From Janibacter limosus NBRC 16128 (GTDB taxonomy: Bacteria; Actinomycetota; Actinomycetes; Actinomycetales; Dermatophilaceae): DNA of 58,794 nucleotides. Under the pieces are notes generated by a model. That model was not told the DNA's origin. It made no database searches and worked only from the letters and a program-made list of their open reading frames with translations. The stretch is from assembly GCF_001570985.1 (NCBI RefSeq), contig NZ_BCSS01000020.1:1-58794 (forward strand), written 5' to 3'. The translations under genes and the position numbers were made by a program. Of this stretch, positions 18,307 through 27,549 are shown piece after piece. Position 1 is the stretch's first letter, and each line of letters begins with the position of its first letter.

Positions 18307-19383
18307 ATGTCGCGACCACATGCAGCCGCGATCCTCGAGGACTCGTGGCACCGACAGATCGCCGGCGCCATGCGACGTCGAGGATGGGGCACGCGGGTAC
18401 TCACCTACACCGGGTACGGCAGCGTCGAGCGGGTCCGCGTCCTCGGTCGGGTCCTCATGACGCGCCGGCCCTATGCCCCCGCTGCCGCCGACGCCCGCGC
18501 CTCGTGGCTCGAGCTGCGCACCGCCGACCACGAGCGGCGAGGGTGGCGGGGTTTCTTCACCACCCCGGCTGCCGGCGAGCCGGTCACCGTGACCATCGGC
18601 GAGCGCGAGTTCCGCACGCGCGCCGACCGATCGGGCATGCTCGACCTGACGATCACCGACCACGGGCTCGAGCCCGGATGGCACGACGTGCAGATCACCT
18701 CCCCCCGCGCGGCCGACACCACGGCCGCCGTCTTCGTCGTCGCGGCCGACCAGAGCTTCGGCATCGTCTCCGACATCGACGACACGATCATCACCACGAC
18801 GATGCCCCGGCCGATGATCGCGGCGTACAACACCTTTTTCCGCCACGAGGGCACCCGACGGGCGGTCCCGGGCATGGCGACGATGTACCGCGAGATGCTC
18901 GCCGCGCATCCCGGAGCGCCGATCATCTACGTCTCGACGGGCGCGTGGAACGCCGTGCCGCCGCTCACCCGCTTCATGCGACGCGCCGGCTACCCGCTCG
19001 GACCGCTCCTGATGACCGAATGGGGACCGACCCACACCGGCTGGTTCCGCTCCGGGCAGGACCACAAGCGCGCCTGCCTGCACCGGCTCGCGCGCGAGCT
19101 GCCCGAGATCCGCTGGGTGCTCATCGGCGACGACGGCCAGCACGACCCGAGCCTCTACGGCGAGTTCGCCGAGCAGCGCCCCGACCGCGTGCGCGCGATC
19201 GGGATCCGGGTGCTCACCGCGACCGAGCAGCTGCTGAGCCACTTCACGCCGATCGCCACCGACGACTACGAGCAGCACGTCGGCGTCGAGCTGCCGATCT
19301 GCCGGGCCGCGGACGGCTGGACGATGATCGAGCAGATGCGCCAGGCCCTCGGGACGGGCACGAGCGGAGCACCGCGTGCCTGA
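18307..19383 (+). CDS. App1-family phosphatase (DUF2183)
   Basis: 358-aa HAD-like phosphatidate phosphatase APP1 family protein. A beta-rich N-terminal part of about 145 residues precedes the catalytic DIDDT at 156-160 (the DxDxT signature), then VPGMATMYREML, IIYVSTGAWN, GPTHTGWFRSGQDHKR and VLIGDDGQHDPSLYG with the final Asp pair. Members dephosphorylate lipid phosphates. It begins ATG 18307, divergent from the kinase-like gene, and its 3' end overlaps the glycosylase gene by 8 bp. Confidence 0.85.
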   Translation: MSRPHAAAILEDSWHRQIAGAMRRRGWGTRVLTYTGYGSVERVRVLGRVLMTRRPYAPAAADARASWLELRTADHERRGWRGFFTTPAAGEPVTVTIGEREFRTRADRSGMLDLTITDHGLEPGWHDVQITSPRAADTTAAVFVVAADQSFGIVSDIDDTIITTTMPRPMIAAYNTFFRHEGTRRAVPGMATMYREMLAAHPGAPIIYVSTGAWNAVPPLTRFMRRAGYPLGPLLMTEWGPTHTGWFRSGQDHKRACLHRLARELPEIRWVLIGDDGQHDPSLYGEFAEQRPDRVRAIGIRVLTATEQLLSHFTPIATDDYEQHVGVELPICRAADGWTMIEQMRQALGTGTSGAPRA

Positions 19384-20236
19384 GATGCCGGAGGTGCAGG
19401 GACTCGTCGACTTCCTCGGCGAGCGCCTCTCCGGCCTGGCGGTCGAGCGTCTCGAGCTCGCCTCCTTCTCCGTGCTCAAGACCTTCGACCCACCGCCACA
19501 GGTCCTCGAGGGCGCCCCGGTCGACGGGGTCCACCGTCACGGCAAGTTCATCGACATCGACTGCGACGGCACGCACCTGGTGATCCACCTGGCGCGCGCC
19601 GGATGGATCCGCTGGTCCGATGAGCTGCCGGGCACCGTGCTGCGTCCGGGCAAGTCTCCGATCGCCCTGCGGGTGCGCCTCGTCGACGGCTCCGGCTTCG
19701 ACGTCACCGAGGCCGGGACCAAGAAGAGCCTGGCCGCCTACCTCGTCCGCGACATCCAGGAGGTCCCCGGCATCACCCGGCTGGGACCCGACCCGCTCTC
19801 CGGCGACCTCGACCGGGCGGCCTTCGGCGAGCTCCTCGCCGGCCGCAAGACGCAGATCAAGGGCGTGCTGCGCGACCAGTCGCTCATCGCGGGGGTGGGC
19901 AATGCCTACTCAGACGAGGTGCTGCACGCGGCGCGGCTGTCCCCCTTCGCCATGGCGTCCTCGCTCACCGACGAGGAGGTCGACACCCTCCACGCGGCCC
20001 TGCGCTCGACCCTGACCGAGGCGATCGCCGCAGCGGCCGGCAAGCCGGCCGCCCAGCTCAAGGACGCCAAGCGGTCCGGGATGCGCGTCCACGGCCGCAC
20101 CGGCGAGGAGTGCCCGGTGTGCGGCGATGTCGTGCGTGAGGTGAGCTTCGCCGACCGGTCGCTGCAGTACTGCGCGACCTGCCAGACCGGCGGCAAGCCG
20201 CTGGCCGATCGGCGGACCAGCAAGTTCTTGAAGTAG
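19376..20236 (+). CDS. Fpg/Nei-family DNA glycosylase-AP lyase
   Basis: 286-aa base-excision repair enzyme of the formamidopyrimidine-DNA glycosylase/endonuclease VIII family. The mature N-terminus is P2-E3 (MPEMPEV), the usual Schiff-base proline, and Lys57 sits in VHRHGKFID. The helix-two-turn-helix shows KGVLRDQSLIAGVGNAYSDEVLHAA. The zinc finger has Cys at 246, 249, 266 and 269. The GTG start at 19376 is followed by a second possible start (ATG 19385) that also yields MPEV, so the exact start is ambiguous. Translational coupling to the App1 gene is likely. Confidence 0.92.
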   Translation: MPEMPEVQGLVDFLGERLSGLAVERLELASFSVLKTFDPPPQVLEGAPVDGVHRHGKFIDIDCDGTHLVIHLARAGWIRWSDELPGTVLRPGKSPIALRVRLVDGSGFDVTEAGTKKSLAAYLVRDIQEVPGITRLGPDPLSGDLDRAAFGELLAGRKTQIKGVLRDQSLIAGVGNAYSDEVLHAARLSPFAMASSLTDEEVDTLHAALRSTLTEAIAAAAGKPAAQLKDAKRSGMRVHGRTGEECPVCGDVVREVSFADRSLQYCATCQTGGKPLADRRTSKFLK

Positions 20237-20265
20237 TGCAGCCCTGACGTTGCTGGCGAAGGGGG

Positions 20266-21123
20266 TCAGCTCGGGTCGATCCGGATCGACCCGATGCCAC
20301 TCTCGACCGAGATTCGGCGCGAGGACGTGCTCTCGTTGCCCAGGTTGTTGATCACGTCGGAGGCGCCACCCGAGGTGTCGACGCGGTAGCCCTCGCTGTC
20401 GGGCACCCGTACCGTGGCCTCACCGACGCCAACGCGGACGTCCACGCTGCGCGGCGGCTCGACGGCCTCGTAGTCGATCGCCCCCACACCGATGTCGATC
20501 CTGGCGGTATCGGCCTCGGACTCGGTGATCGTCACGTCACCCACGCCCATCTGGAGGTCGAGGTCGCCGCTCGTCCCCTCGAGGGAGACTGCTCCGACGC
20601 CGTGCTGGATCGTCAGGTCGGTGTCCGTCGGCACGATGACGAGCCAGTCGACCCGGCACACGGTGCCAAGGCTTGGCTGCGGGCAGGAGGAGGTCAGGCT
20701 GGTCGCTCCGTCGGAGGTGCGCACAGCGCTGGTGGGCTTGCGCAGACCCCAGGTGCTCGTGATGACGGCACGAGGTCGCTCACCTGCCTCCGCCGCGCGG
20801 AAGCGCACGTCACCGATCTCCCCGGAGAAGCGCACCGCCCCGGTGGCCGTGATGGGTTGCTCACGCGTCTGGGACTGCTTGAGCATCGGGCCGGCGATGC
20901 TGAACCCGGCGACGAGGAGCAGCCCGAGCGTCACGAGGAGCGCGATGACCCGGATCGGGCCGACGGGGGTGCGGGACGGGGGCGTCTCCGCTGCCTCCTG
21001 CACCATCTCGGCGCGCCGGCCCTCCCGCTCGCGGGAAGCATCCGTGCGATAACGATCGCGCAGCTCGGGGTCGGCGGGCTCGCCCGGGCGCGGCGGCCAC
21101 TGGGTCGCGGGGGTCGTGGACAT
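20266..21123 (-). CDS. Single-pass membrane protein with DUF4097-like beta-repeat ectodomain
   Basis: 285-aa protein. A charged cytoplasmic N-terminus of about 55 residues is followed by one membrane helix (IRVIALLVTLGLLLVAGFSI, about 57-77) and an extracytoplasmic domain. The domain is made of short repeated beta units (QHGVGAVSLEGTSG, MGVGDVTITESE, IGVGAIDYEAV, VGVGEATVRVPD), as in DUF4097/DUF2154 'toast-rack' adhesin-like proteins. It starts 3 bp after the response regulator gene, so it belongs to the same operon. It is plausibly a sensor partner or an output of that two-component system. Confidence 0.75.
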   Translation of the reverse strand: MSTTPATQWPPRPGEPADPELRDRYRTDASREREGRRAEMVQEAAETPPSRTPVGPIRVIALLVTLGLLLVAGFSIAGPMLKQSQTREQPITATGAVRFSGEIGDVRFRAAEAGERPRAVITSTWGLRKPTSAVRTSDGATSLTSSCPQPSLGTVCRVDWLVIVPTDTDLTIQHGVGAVSLEGTSGDLDLQMGVGDVTITESEADTARIDIGVGAIDYEAVEPPRSVDVRVGVGEATVRVPDSEGYRVDTSGGASDVINNLGNESTSSRRISVESGIGSIRIDPS

Positions 21124-21126
21124 CGG

Positions 21127-21807
21127 TCAGTCCTCCTGGTCGAGCCAGCGGAGCACGGCGAGCACGCGTCGGTGGTCGCCGTCGGCCGGGGGCAGGTCGA
21201 GCTTGGTGAAGATCGAGGTCACGTGCTTCTCCACGGCCCCGTCGGAGACGTAGAGCTCCTTGCCGATCGCAGAGTTGGTGCGCCCCTGGGCCATCAGGCC
21301 GAGGACATCGCGCTCGCGCGGGGTGAGCGCCGCGAGCGGATCGACATTGCGCGCCCGAGTGAGCAGCTGGGTGACGACCTCGGGATCGAGCACCGTCCCG
21401 CCGGAGGCGACGTCCCGCAGCGCCGCGATGAAGTCGCTCGTGTCGGCGACGCGGTCCTTGAGGAGGTAACCCACCCCCTTCGACCTGGCTGCGACGAGCT
21501 CGGTCGCGTACTGCTCCTCGACGTACTGGGAGAGGACCATCACGGAGATCTCGGCGTGGCGCTCGCGGACGGCGAGCGCGGCGACGATGCCTTCGGAGGT
21601 GAAGGTCGGGGGCATCCGCACGTCGACGACGACGAGGTCGGGCCGGTGCTCGTCGACGGCGGCGATGAAGCTCTCCCCGTCCGGGCAGGCGGCCGCGACG
21701 TCGAAGCCGGCCGAGGTCAGCAGGCGCACGATGCCGTCACGCAGCAGCACGGAGTCCTCGGCCAGGACGACCTTGGTCGGCCTCTCGGTCTGGGTCGGGT
21801 CGGTCAT
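21127..21807 (-). CDS. LuxR/NarL-family response regulator
   Basis: 226-aa regulator. The receiver domain (residues 11-130) has the acidic AEDS pocket, phospho-acceptor Asp62 in VVVDVRMPPT and Lys in GYLLKDRV. The C-terminal LuxR helix-turn-helix reads LTPRERDVLGLMAQGRTNSAIGKELYVSDGAVEKHVTSIFTKL. ATG 21807 overlaps the histidine kinase stop as TGATG, so the two are coupled; GTG 21810 is an alternative. It likely controls envelope genes, including its own operon (inference). Confidence 0.93.
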   Translation of the reverse strand: MTDPTQTERPTKVVLAEDSVLLRDGIVRLLTSAGFDVAAACPDGESFIAAVDEHRPDLVVVDVRMPPTFTSEGIVAALAVRERHAEISVMVLSQYVEEQYATELVAARSKGVGYLLKDRVADTSDFIAALRDVASGGTVLDPEVVTQLLTRARNVDPLAALTPRERDVLGLMAQGRTNSAIGKELYVSDGAVEKHVTSIFTKLDLPPADGDHRRVLAVLRWLDQED

Positions 21808-23093
21808 CACAGGCTCCGTCCGGTGCGAAGGGGGAGGGTCGCGGTCAAGGTGGTCGGCCCGCCGACCGGGGAGGTCACGTCGAGCGTGCCGTCGACGGCC
21901 GTCACCCGCTGGCGCAGGCCGGTCAGGCCGGTGCCGAGTGTGGGATCGGCGCCCCCGCGGCCGTCGTCGGTGACGACGGCGGTGAGCCGCTCGGCGTCGG
22001 TCGTGACGACGGCCTCGGCGTGGTCGGCGCCGGAGTGCTTGGCGACATTGGTCAGCGCCTCGCTGACGACGAAGTAGGCGATCGCCTCGGTCGTCGGGTC
22101 GAGCCGGCCGACGTCCCGCACCTCGACGGAGACGGGCACGGCCGAGCGGGCCGCCAAGGCGGGCAGCGCAGCCTCGAGGCCGCGGTCGGCGAGGATCGGC
22201 GGGACGATCCCACGCGCGACATGGCGCATCTCGACGATGGCCTCCTTGGCCGAGCGGTGGGCCTCGTCGACGAGCTGGGCCGCACCTTCGGGGTCGTGGC
22301 GGATGGCCTCCTTGGCCATGCCGAGCGTCATCGCGATGGACACCATGCGCTGCTGCGGCCCGTCGTGCAGGTCGCGCTCGATGCGCCGGCGCTCCGCCTC
22401 GACCGAGTCGACGGCCTCGCGGCGCGAGTCGGTGAGGGTGTCGACGCGGGCGGTGAGGTGGGCGACGACCTTGCGCTCGTCACGGCCGAGGAGCCAGCGG
22501 GCGAGCATGACGTCGACCGAGGTGAGCAGGCTCGCCACGACGGGCATCAGCAGCAGCGTCACGAGGGCGATCGTCCACGTGGACGCCAGCTCGAGGGTGC
22601 CGTCGACCCGCAGGATGCCGAAGATCGAGATGCCGTCCTCGGGGATGCGGCTGCCGAGCAGCGGGACGAAGAGGATGAGCAGCGCCTGGGCCAGGACGGC
22701 CAGGGTCAGCCAGCCGATGACACTCCCCCACATGGCGTGCAGCGCGAGATAGGCGGTGCTGCGCCACGAGTGCTGGTCGAGCAGGAGCCGGCGCCACAGT
22801 GGCTGCACCCGGCGCGGCGGCGGGTCGACCCGGCGACCGGTCAGCGCCACGATGCGGTGCCGCTCGGCGTGCCCAAGGACCCCGCACAGCCACACGAGGG
22901 GCACGAGCAGGAGGAGGCCGACGCCTCCGGCGCTCACGAGGGCCAGCGCGGTGATGACGAAGGTGATGAGGAGCAGCGCGGCGAGCGCGGTCAGCGTGCT
23001 CGTCGCGAGGAGCAGCACGCTGCCCCAGCCGGCGAGCCACCGTCGCGGCAGGCTGGTCCGCTCCAACGGCGGGGAGAGGGTCTGGGTGGTCAC
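21807..23093 (-). CDS. NarL-type sensor histidine kinase
   Basis: 428-aa membrane kinase. Four hydrophobic segments (about 22-48, 50-75, 120-150 and 175-195) precede a HisKA_3 dimerisation helix with ERDLHDGPQQRMVSIAM, the phospho-His in DLHDG. The HATPase_c domain follows, with SEALTNVAKHSGADHA, VTDDGRGGADP and GTGLTGLRQRV. It lacks a large external sensing loop, resembling envelope-stress 'intramembrane' kinases of the LiaS/DesK type. The start is GTG 23093. It forms an operon with the response regulator and the DUF4097-like protein. Confidence 0.9.
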   Translation of the reverse strand: MTTQTLSPPLERTSLPRRWLAGWGSVLLLATSTLTALAALLLITFVITALALVSAGGVGLLLLVPLVWLCGVLGHAERHRIVALTGRRVDPPPRRVQPLWRRLLLDQHSWRSTAYLALHAMWGSVIGWLTLAVLAQALLILFVPLLGSRIPEDGISIFGILRVDGTLELASTWTIALVTLLLMPVVASLLTSVDVMLARWLLGRDERKVVAHLTARVDTLTDSRREAVDSVEAERRRIERDLHDGPQQRMVSIAMTLGMAKEAIRHDPEGAAQLVDEAHRSAKEAIVEMRHVARGIVPPILADRGLEAALPALAARSAVPVSVEVRDVGRLDPTTEAIAYFVVSEALTNVAKHSGADHAEAVVTTDAERLTAVVTDDGRGGADPTLGTGLTGLRQRVTAVDGTLDVTSPVGGPTTLTATLPLRTGRSL

Positions 23094-23152
23094 GTGACCA
23101 AACCTACGGAGAGGTGGGCGCCCCGGTCTGCCCTGCACTCCCCCATCTCGAC

Positions 23153-23168
23153 GGGGGGATGTCCCCCC
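23153..23168 (-). terminator. G6/C6 hairpin downstream of fructosamine kinase
   Basis: GGGGGG-ATGT-CCCCCC forms a 6-bp GC stem 15 bases past the fructosamine kinase stop codon and before the histidine kinase start. It is a plausible weak terminator separating the two minus-strand units. Confidence 0.5.
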
Positions 23169-23182
23169 TTCGTCCTTGGTGG

Positions 23183-23962
23183 TCAGGCGTAGGAGCGGGC
23201 CATCTCGACGGACTGCTGCACGTAGCCGCCACCGAAGACGATGGCGTGGACCATCACCGGGAAGAGCTGGTGCAGGCCGACGCGCTCCTGCCAGCCGTCG
23301 GCCAGCGGGGCCGCCTCGTCGTAGGCCGCGATGATCCGCGCGATGTGCGGGGCGGTGAAGAGCATGAGCATCGCCAGGTCTGTCTCGGCGTGGCCGCCGT
23401 GGGCGGCGGGGTCGATGAGGACGGCGCCCTGGCGGGTCCACAGGATGTTGCCCGCCCACAGGTCGCCGTGGATGCGCGCCGGGGGGCGCCCGTCGTCGAA
23501 CTCACCGGACTCGAGTCGGACCGCCACCCGCTCGAAGTGCTCCTGCTCGTCCTGCCACAGGTTGTTGGACAGCCCCACCCGCAGCATGTGCCGGATACGT
23601 TGCTCGGCGAAGAAGGCGCCCCACGACTCGCTCGACTCCAAGGGCATGGGAAGGGGGGAGTCCGCCGGGCCGATGAAGCCGTGGCTGCTCCACCGGGCCG
23701 GGGGCGCACCAAAGGCCGGAGCACCCGCCGCGTGGGTCGCGGCGAGCGCGACCCCGAGCTCGTCGGCCTGGACATTGGTCGACGGCGCCGGGTCGTACTG
23801 CAGCAGGTCGATGTGGTCGAGGTCGACGTCCTGCAGCTCCGCGATGCTGGCCCCACCCTCGGACTGGGCCTCGGCGAGCCAGAGCAGCCCCGCCGCCTCC
23901 CAGGAGGAGTAGCCACGCGGGGCGGCGGAGGTGTCCTTGCGGTACGTGCGGGGCGGCTTCAC
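23183..23962 (-). CDS. Fructosamine kinase family protein
   Basis: 259-aa APH-like kinase of the fructosamine/ketosamine-3-kinase family. It lacks the longest N-terminal lobe segment but retains EAAGLLWLAEA, the LGVALAATHAAGAPAFG helix, catalytic ARIHGDLWAGNILW (HGDxxxxN), and the metal-binding IDPAAHGGHAETDLAM. Family enzymes phosphorylate sugar-modified amines to reverse glycation. The start is GTG 23962, judged by homology to the family's N-terminus. REP-like repeats lie between it and the malic enzyme gene. Confidence 0.85.
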   Translation of the reverse strand: MKPPRTYRKDTSAAPRGYSSWEAAGLLWLAEAQSEGGASIAELQDVDLDHIDLLQYDPAPSTNVQADELGVALAATHAAGAPAFGAPPARWSSHGFIGPADSPLPMPLESSESWGAFFAEQRIRHMLRVGLSNNLWQDEQEHFERVAVRLESGEFDDGRPPARIHGDLWAGNILWTRQGAVLIDPAAHGGHAETDLAMLMLFTAPHIARIIAAYDEAAPLADGWQERVGLHQLFPVMVHAIVFGGGYVQQSVEMARSYA

Positions 23963-23989
23963 GGGGTCAAGACTGCCACCCCTCTCCCC

Positions 23990-24063
23990 CGTTCCCTGAG
24001 GAGGTTGCCCGCGGCCGAGCCCCCGCTCCCTGAGGAGGTTGCGCAGCAACCGTCTCGAAGGGG
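23990..24063 (-). repeat. REP-like element, one full and one partial copy
   Basis: Read on the minus strand, 24063-24025 is a full copy: CCCCTTCGAGACGGTTGCTG, then CGCAACCTCCTCAGGGAGC. The GGTTGC/GCAACC arms are palindromic. A half copy (GTTCCCTGAGGAGGTTGC on plus) lies at 23991-24008. They occupy the 112-bp gap between malic enzyme and fructosamine kinase and could act as a terminator. Confidence 0.8.
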
Positions 24064-24074
24064 CCGTCGAAGGG

Positions 24075-25550
24075 TCAGCGCACCCGGGGCAGGTTGCCCG
24101 TCTCGTCGACCGGCGCAGCCGTCGCGCGCGAGCCGGTCTTGATGGGACCGGTCGCGCCGGAGCTCGTCTTGCCCTCACCGGCGATGGCCACGGCGACGGC
24201 CTCGGCGACGTCCGGGTGGAAGACGCTGGGGATGATGTAGGAGGGGTTGATCTCCTCGTCCTTGACGACCCCGGCGATCGCGTCCGCGGCCCGGATGAGC
24301 ATGTCGGTGGTGACCTCCTCGGCCTGGGCGTCGAGCAGCCCGCGGAAGACACCGGGGAAGGCGAGGACGTTGTTGATCTGGTTGGGGTAGTCGCTGCGGC
24401 CTGAGGCGACGACCTTGGCGTACTTCGCGGCCTCGGCCGGGTCGATCTCGGGGTCCGGGTTGGCCAGGGCGAAGACGATCGCGTCATCGGCCATGTTGTC
24501 GCGGATCCACTCGGCCTTGAGCAGGTTGGGCGCGGAGACACCGATGAAGACGTCGGCCCCCTGCAGCCCGTCGGCGAGGTCGCCGCGGACCTTGCGCGGG
24601 TTGGTTCGCTGAGCGAGCTCGAGCTTGGCGCGCGAGAGCGTCGTGTCGTCGGCGGAGAGCAACCCCTCACGGTCGTAGACGATGACGTCCTTGGCGCCGG
24701 CGGAGAGCAGCAGCGTGACGATCGCGGAGCCGGCAGCGCCTCCACCGGAGACGACGATCCGCGACTCCTCGAGCCACTTGTCAACCACGCGCAGGGCATT
24801 GCGCAGGGCGGCGAGGACGACGATGGCGGTGCCGTGCTGGTCGTCGTGGAAGACGGGGATGTCGAGGCTCTCGCGCAGGCGGCGCTCGATCTCGAAGCAG
24901 CGGGGGGCAGCGATGTCCTCGAGGTTGATGCCGCCGAAGCCCGGGGCGATCATCTCGACGGCGCGGATGATCTCCTCGGTGTCCTGGGAGGCGAGGCAGA
25001 TCGGCCAGGCGTCGATGTCGGCGAACTGCTTGAAGAGCGCCGCCTTGCCCTCCATGACGGGCATGGCCGCCTCGGGGCCGATGTTGCCCAGGCCGAGGAC
25101 GGCCGACCCGTCGGTGACGACCGCGACGGTGTTGCCCTTGATCGTCAGGCGGCGCGCGTCCTCGGGGTTCTTGGCGATCGCCATCGAGACCCGGCCGACG
25201 CCGGGGGTGTAGGCCATCGAGAGGTCGTCACGGGTCTTGAGCGCGACCTTGGACTTGACCTCGATCTTGCCGCCGAGGTGGAGCAGGAAGGTGCGGTCCG
25301 AGACCTTGTGCACCTTGACGCCGTCGATCGCCTCGACGGCCTCGACGAGCCCATCGGTGTGGTTGAGGTCGAAGCCGGAGCAGGTGGCGTCCACGACGAG
25401 CCGGTCATGCCGCGAGTCGGCGATGTCGATGGCGGTGACGATGCCGCCCTGCTCCGCGATGGCGGTGGCGACACGACCGACGACTGCGTAGTCGGTGGAG
25501 GTGTGCAAACGCATGGTGATCGAGTACGACGAGGGGGTTGCGGCAGCCAT
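24075..25550 (-). CDS. NAD(P)-dependent malic enzyme with N-terminal ACT domain
   Basis: 491-aa malate dehydrogenase (decarboxylating), malate to pyruvate plus CO2. An ACT-like regulatory domain spans about 10-90 (YSITMRLHTSTDYAVVGRVATAIAEQGG). The catalytic part follows: SMAYTPGVGRVS, AVVTDGSAVLGLGNIGPEAAMPVMEGKA, the metal-binding GINLEDIAAPRCFEIE and FHDDQHGTAIV, then Rossmann VVSGGGAAGSAIV. It ends with FPGVFRGLLD and INPSYIIPSVF. The size fits the short bacterial malic enzyme class, and the ACT domain suggests amino-acid feedback control. Confidence 0.93.
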   Translation of the reverse strand: MAAATPSSYSITMRLHTSTDYAVVGRVATAIAEQGGIVTAIDIADSRHDRLVVDATCSGFDLNHTDGLVEAVEAIDGVKVHKVSDRTFLLHLGGKIEVKSKVALKTRDDLSMAYTPGVGRVSMAIAKNPEDARRLTIKGNTVAVVTDGSAVLGLGNIGPEAAMPVMEGKAALFKQFADIDAWPICLASQDTEEIIRAVEMIAPGFGGINLEDIAAPRCFEIERRLRESLDIPVFHDDQHGTAIVVLAALRNALRVVDKWLEESRIVVSGGGAAGSAIVTLLLSAGAKDVIVYDREGLLSADDTTLSRAKLELAQRTNPRKVRGDLADGLQGADVFIGVSAPNLLKAEWIRDNMADDAIVFALANPDPEIDPAEAAKYAKVVASGRSDYPNQINNVLAFPGVFRGLLDAQAEEVTTDMLIRAADAIAGVVKDEEINPSYIIPSVFHPDVAEAVAVAIAGEGKTSSGATGPIKTGSRATAAPVDETGNLPRVR

Positions 25551-25700
25551 GTGATCAGTCTCTCACCGCCGTACGATCACCGAAAATCGGTCCGTCTCCA
25601 CGGATCGACATACACCGGTAGACGACCAGATCGCGACGCGCCGATGCGTGAATCTGCCGCAATATCCCCCTTCGCCAATACAAGCGGATACGGTCACATC

Positions 25701-26915
25701 GTGGATCCGATCACCAATCCCTATGCCCCCGGCGCCGGTCAGCGCCCGCCCGAGCTCGCTGGCCGTGACGAGCAGCTGACCCGATTCGACGTCGTGCTCA
25801 AGCGCATCGTCAGCGGGCGACCCGAGCGCTCCCTCGTCCTCACCGGGCTGCGCGGGGTCGGCAAGACCGTGCTCCTCAACCAGTTGCGCTCGGCCGCCGT
25901 GCGGGCCAAGTGGGGCACCGGCAAGCTCGAGGCGCGGCCCGAGCTGGGGCTGCGCCGGCCACTGTCCAGCGCCCTCCACCAGGCCGTGCGCGAGCTCGGC
26001 CACACGCAGGAGGAGGAGGTCGAGCACGTGCTCGGCGTCATCAAGTCCTTCGCCCAACGCGACGCCAAGCCCGGCACCAAGCTGCGCGAGGTGTGGAACC
26101 CCGGCATCGACGCGCCGCCCATCAAGGGACGCGCCGACTCCGGCGACATCGAGATCGACCTCGTCGAGCTCTTCACCGACGTCGGCGGGCTCGCAGCCGA
26201 CCTCGGCCGTGGCGTCGCGATCTTCATCGACGAGATGCAGGACCTCGGCCCCGAGGACATCTCCGCGATCTGCGCCGCCTGCCACGAGATGAGCCAGTCG
26301 GGTCTGCCGCTCATCGTCGTCGGCGCCGGCCTGCCGCACCTGCCGGCGGTGCTGTCGGCGAGCAAGTCCTACAGCGAGCGCCTCTTCCGCTACCAGCGCA
26401 TCGACCGGCTCGCTCGCGAGGAAGCAGACCGGGCCCTCAGCGCGCCGGCCGCCGACGAGCTGGCCGAGTACGAGCGGGAGGCCCTCGACGCGCTCTACAT
26501 CGCGACGGGCGGCTACCCCTACTTCATCCAGGCGTACGGCAAGGCGGTGTGGGACCAGGCTCCGCAGTCGCCGATCCGTGCCGAGGACGTGCGAGTCGCC
26601 TCGCCGGAGGCCGAGTCGGAGCTGGCGGTCGGGTTCTTCGGCTCGCGCTACGAGCGGGCGACGCCCGGCGAGCGGGAGTACCTGCGGGCGATGGCCGACG
26701 TGGCTGCCGACATCGCGGCGCAGGGGGACGAGGCCCTCGACGACATCGAGTCCGTCCTCACCTCGGAGGTCGCGAGCACCCTGGGCAAGAAGCCGCAGTC
26801 CCTCTCCCCCGCACGTGATGCCTTGCTCAAGAAGGGCCTGATCTACTCCGCCGAGCGCGGCCGGATCGCCTTCACCGTGCCCCACTTCGGGCGATACCTG
26901 CGCGAGCAGACCTGA
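25701..26915 (+). CDS. AAA-type ATP-binding protein
   Basis: 404-aa P-loop ATPase. The opening NPYAPGAGQRPPELAGRDEQ is followed by Walker A LTGLRGVGKTVLL (about 50-62), Walker B VAIFIDEMQDLG (near 174), a sensor VVGAGLPHLP, then a winged-helix-like tail containing ALLKKGLIYSAERGRIAFTVPHFGRYL. It resembles Orc1/Cdc6-like or 'archaeal ATPase'-type proteins widespread in actinobacteria, with unknown role. I favour GTG 25701, which may be leaderless (TACGGT, a TANNNT -10, lies just upstream). ATG 25644 would add 19 residues. It is divergent from malic enzyme. Confidence 0.82.
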   Translation: MDPITNPYAPGAGQRPPELAGRDEQLTRFDVVLKRIVSGRPERSLVLTGLRGVGKTVLLNQLRSAAVRAKWGTGKLEARPELGLRRPLSSALHQAVRELGHTQEEEVEHVLGVIKSFAQRDAKPGTKLREVWNPGIDAPPIKGRADSGDIEIDLVELFTDVGGLAADLGRGVAIFIDEMQDLGPEDISAICAACHEMSQSGLPLIVVGAGLPHLPAVLSASKSYSERLFRYQRIDRLAREEADRALSAPAADELAEYEREALDALYIATGGYPYFIQAYGKAVWDQAPQSPIRAEDVRVASPEAESELAVGFFGSRYERATPGEREYLRAMADVAADIAAQGDEALDDIESVLTSEVASTLGKKPQSLSPARDALLKKGLIYSAERGRIAFTVPHFGRYLREQT

Positions 26916-26931
26916 TGGGCGGCGGAGCCTG

Positions 26932-27549
26932 ATGACCGGACAGCAGCAGCCGCTTCACTTCGAGGCACGGTCCGACCTGGGCGAGTGGGCCGCCATGACC
27001 GGGTGGATGATGAGGGGTATAGCAGTCATCACTCTCGTGTTTTTTGTGATCCTCGGGGCCACCGGGGTCATCCCCTTCACGCTCGAGGACGACTGGTTCA
27101 TGCTCCTCTTCGCCGTGCTCGGCTTCCCCGCGATGTGGTGGCTTCTCCCCCGGAGCTTCCGCGCGGACGCCGAGCTGAAGATGCGGCAACCACTGCTCGT
27201 CATCCACGCGACGGGGTTCTCGTACGCCGGCAGTCGTGTCCCCGATGCCGCCGTGCGCGCGGTCATCCGCGCCGATCTCAACCCCATCGGCGAGCACTCG
27301 AGCTACGTCAAGGGCGACGCGTTCTATGTGCACGTCCACCGCGACCGTCTGGGCTTCACGCGCAAGGACTCGATCATCGAGACCCGTCGGGGCGTCGTGA
27401 CGATCCCCACCAGCGACTTCGCCGAGCCGGCCCGCGCCGGCCTTGCCCTCATAGCGCACCTCGAGGCGGCGGGGCTCCCCTTCGCCGACGGCGGGTCCTC
27501 CCATGCTGAGGTGATCGCCATCGAAAAACGGCTGCAGGTGTGCTCCTGA
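26932..27549 (+). CDS. Two-TM hypothetical membrane protein
   Basis: 205-aa protein with two adjacent membrane helices (about 28-47 and 56-74) and a C-terminal cytoplasmic PH-like/beta domain. The domain includes LLVIHATGFSYAGSRVPDAAVRAVIRADLNPIGEHSSYVKG and DSIIETRRGVVTIPTSDFAEP. I do not recognise a specific family. It lies 17 bp after the AAA ATPase gene and is probably co-transcribed. The 130-bp region after it shows nothing notable. Confidence 0.65.
   Translation: MTGQQQPLHFEARSDLGEWAAMTGWMMRGIAVITLVFFVILGATGVIPFTLEDDWFMLLFAVLGFPAMWWLLPRSFRADAELKMRQPLLVIHATGFSYAGSRVPDAAVRAVIRADLNPIGEHSSYVKGDAFYVHVHRDRLGFTRKDSIIETRRGVVTIPTSDFAEPARAGLALIAHLEAAGLPFADGGSSHAEVIAIEKRLQVCS

Noticed and set aside
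19385-20236. Shorter glycosylase start at ATG 19385
   Set aside because: It also gives a Pro-Glu N-terminus, but the GTG version (MPEMPEV) is closer to the usual family opening; kept as an alternative only.
20602-23192. Two overlapping long plus-strand frames over the two-component genes
   Set aside because: They are antisense to a response regulator and kinase that both carry full motifs.
25563-26885. 440-codon minus-strand frame over the AAA ATPase
   Set aside because: The plus frame has Walker A and B; the minus frame is a shadow.
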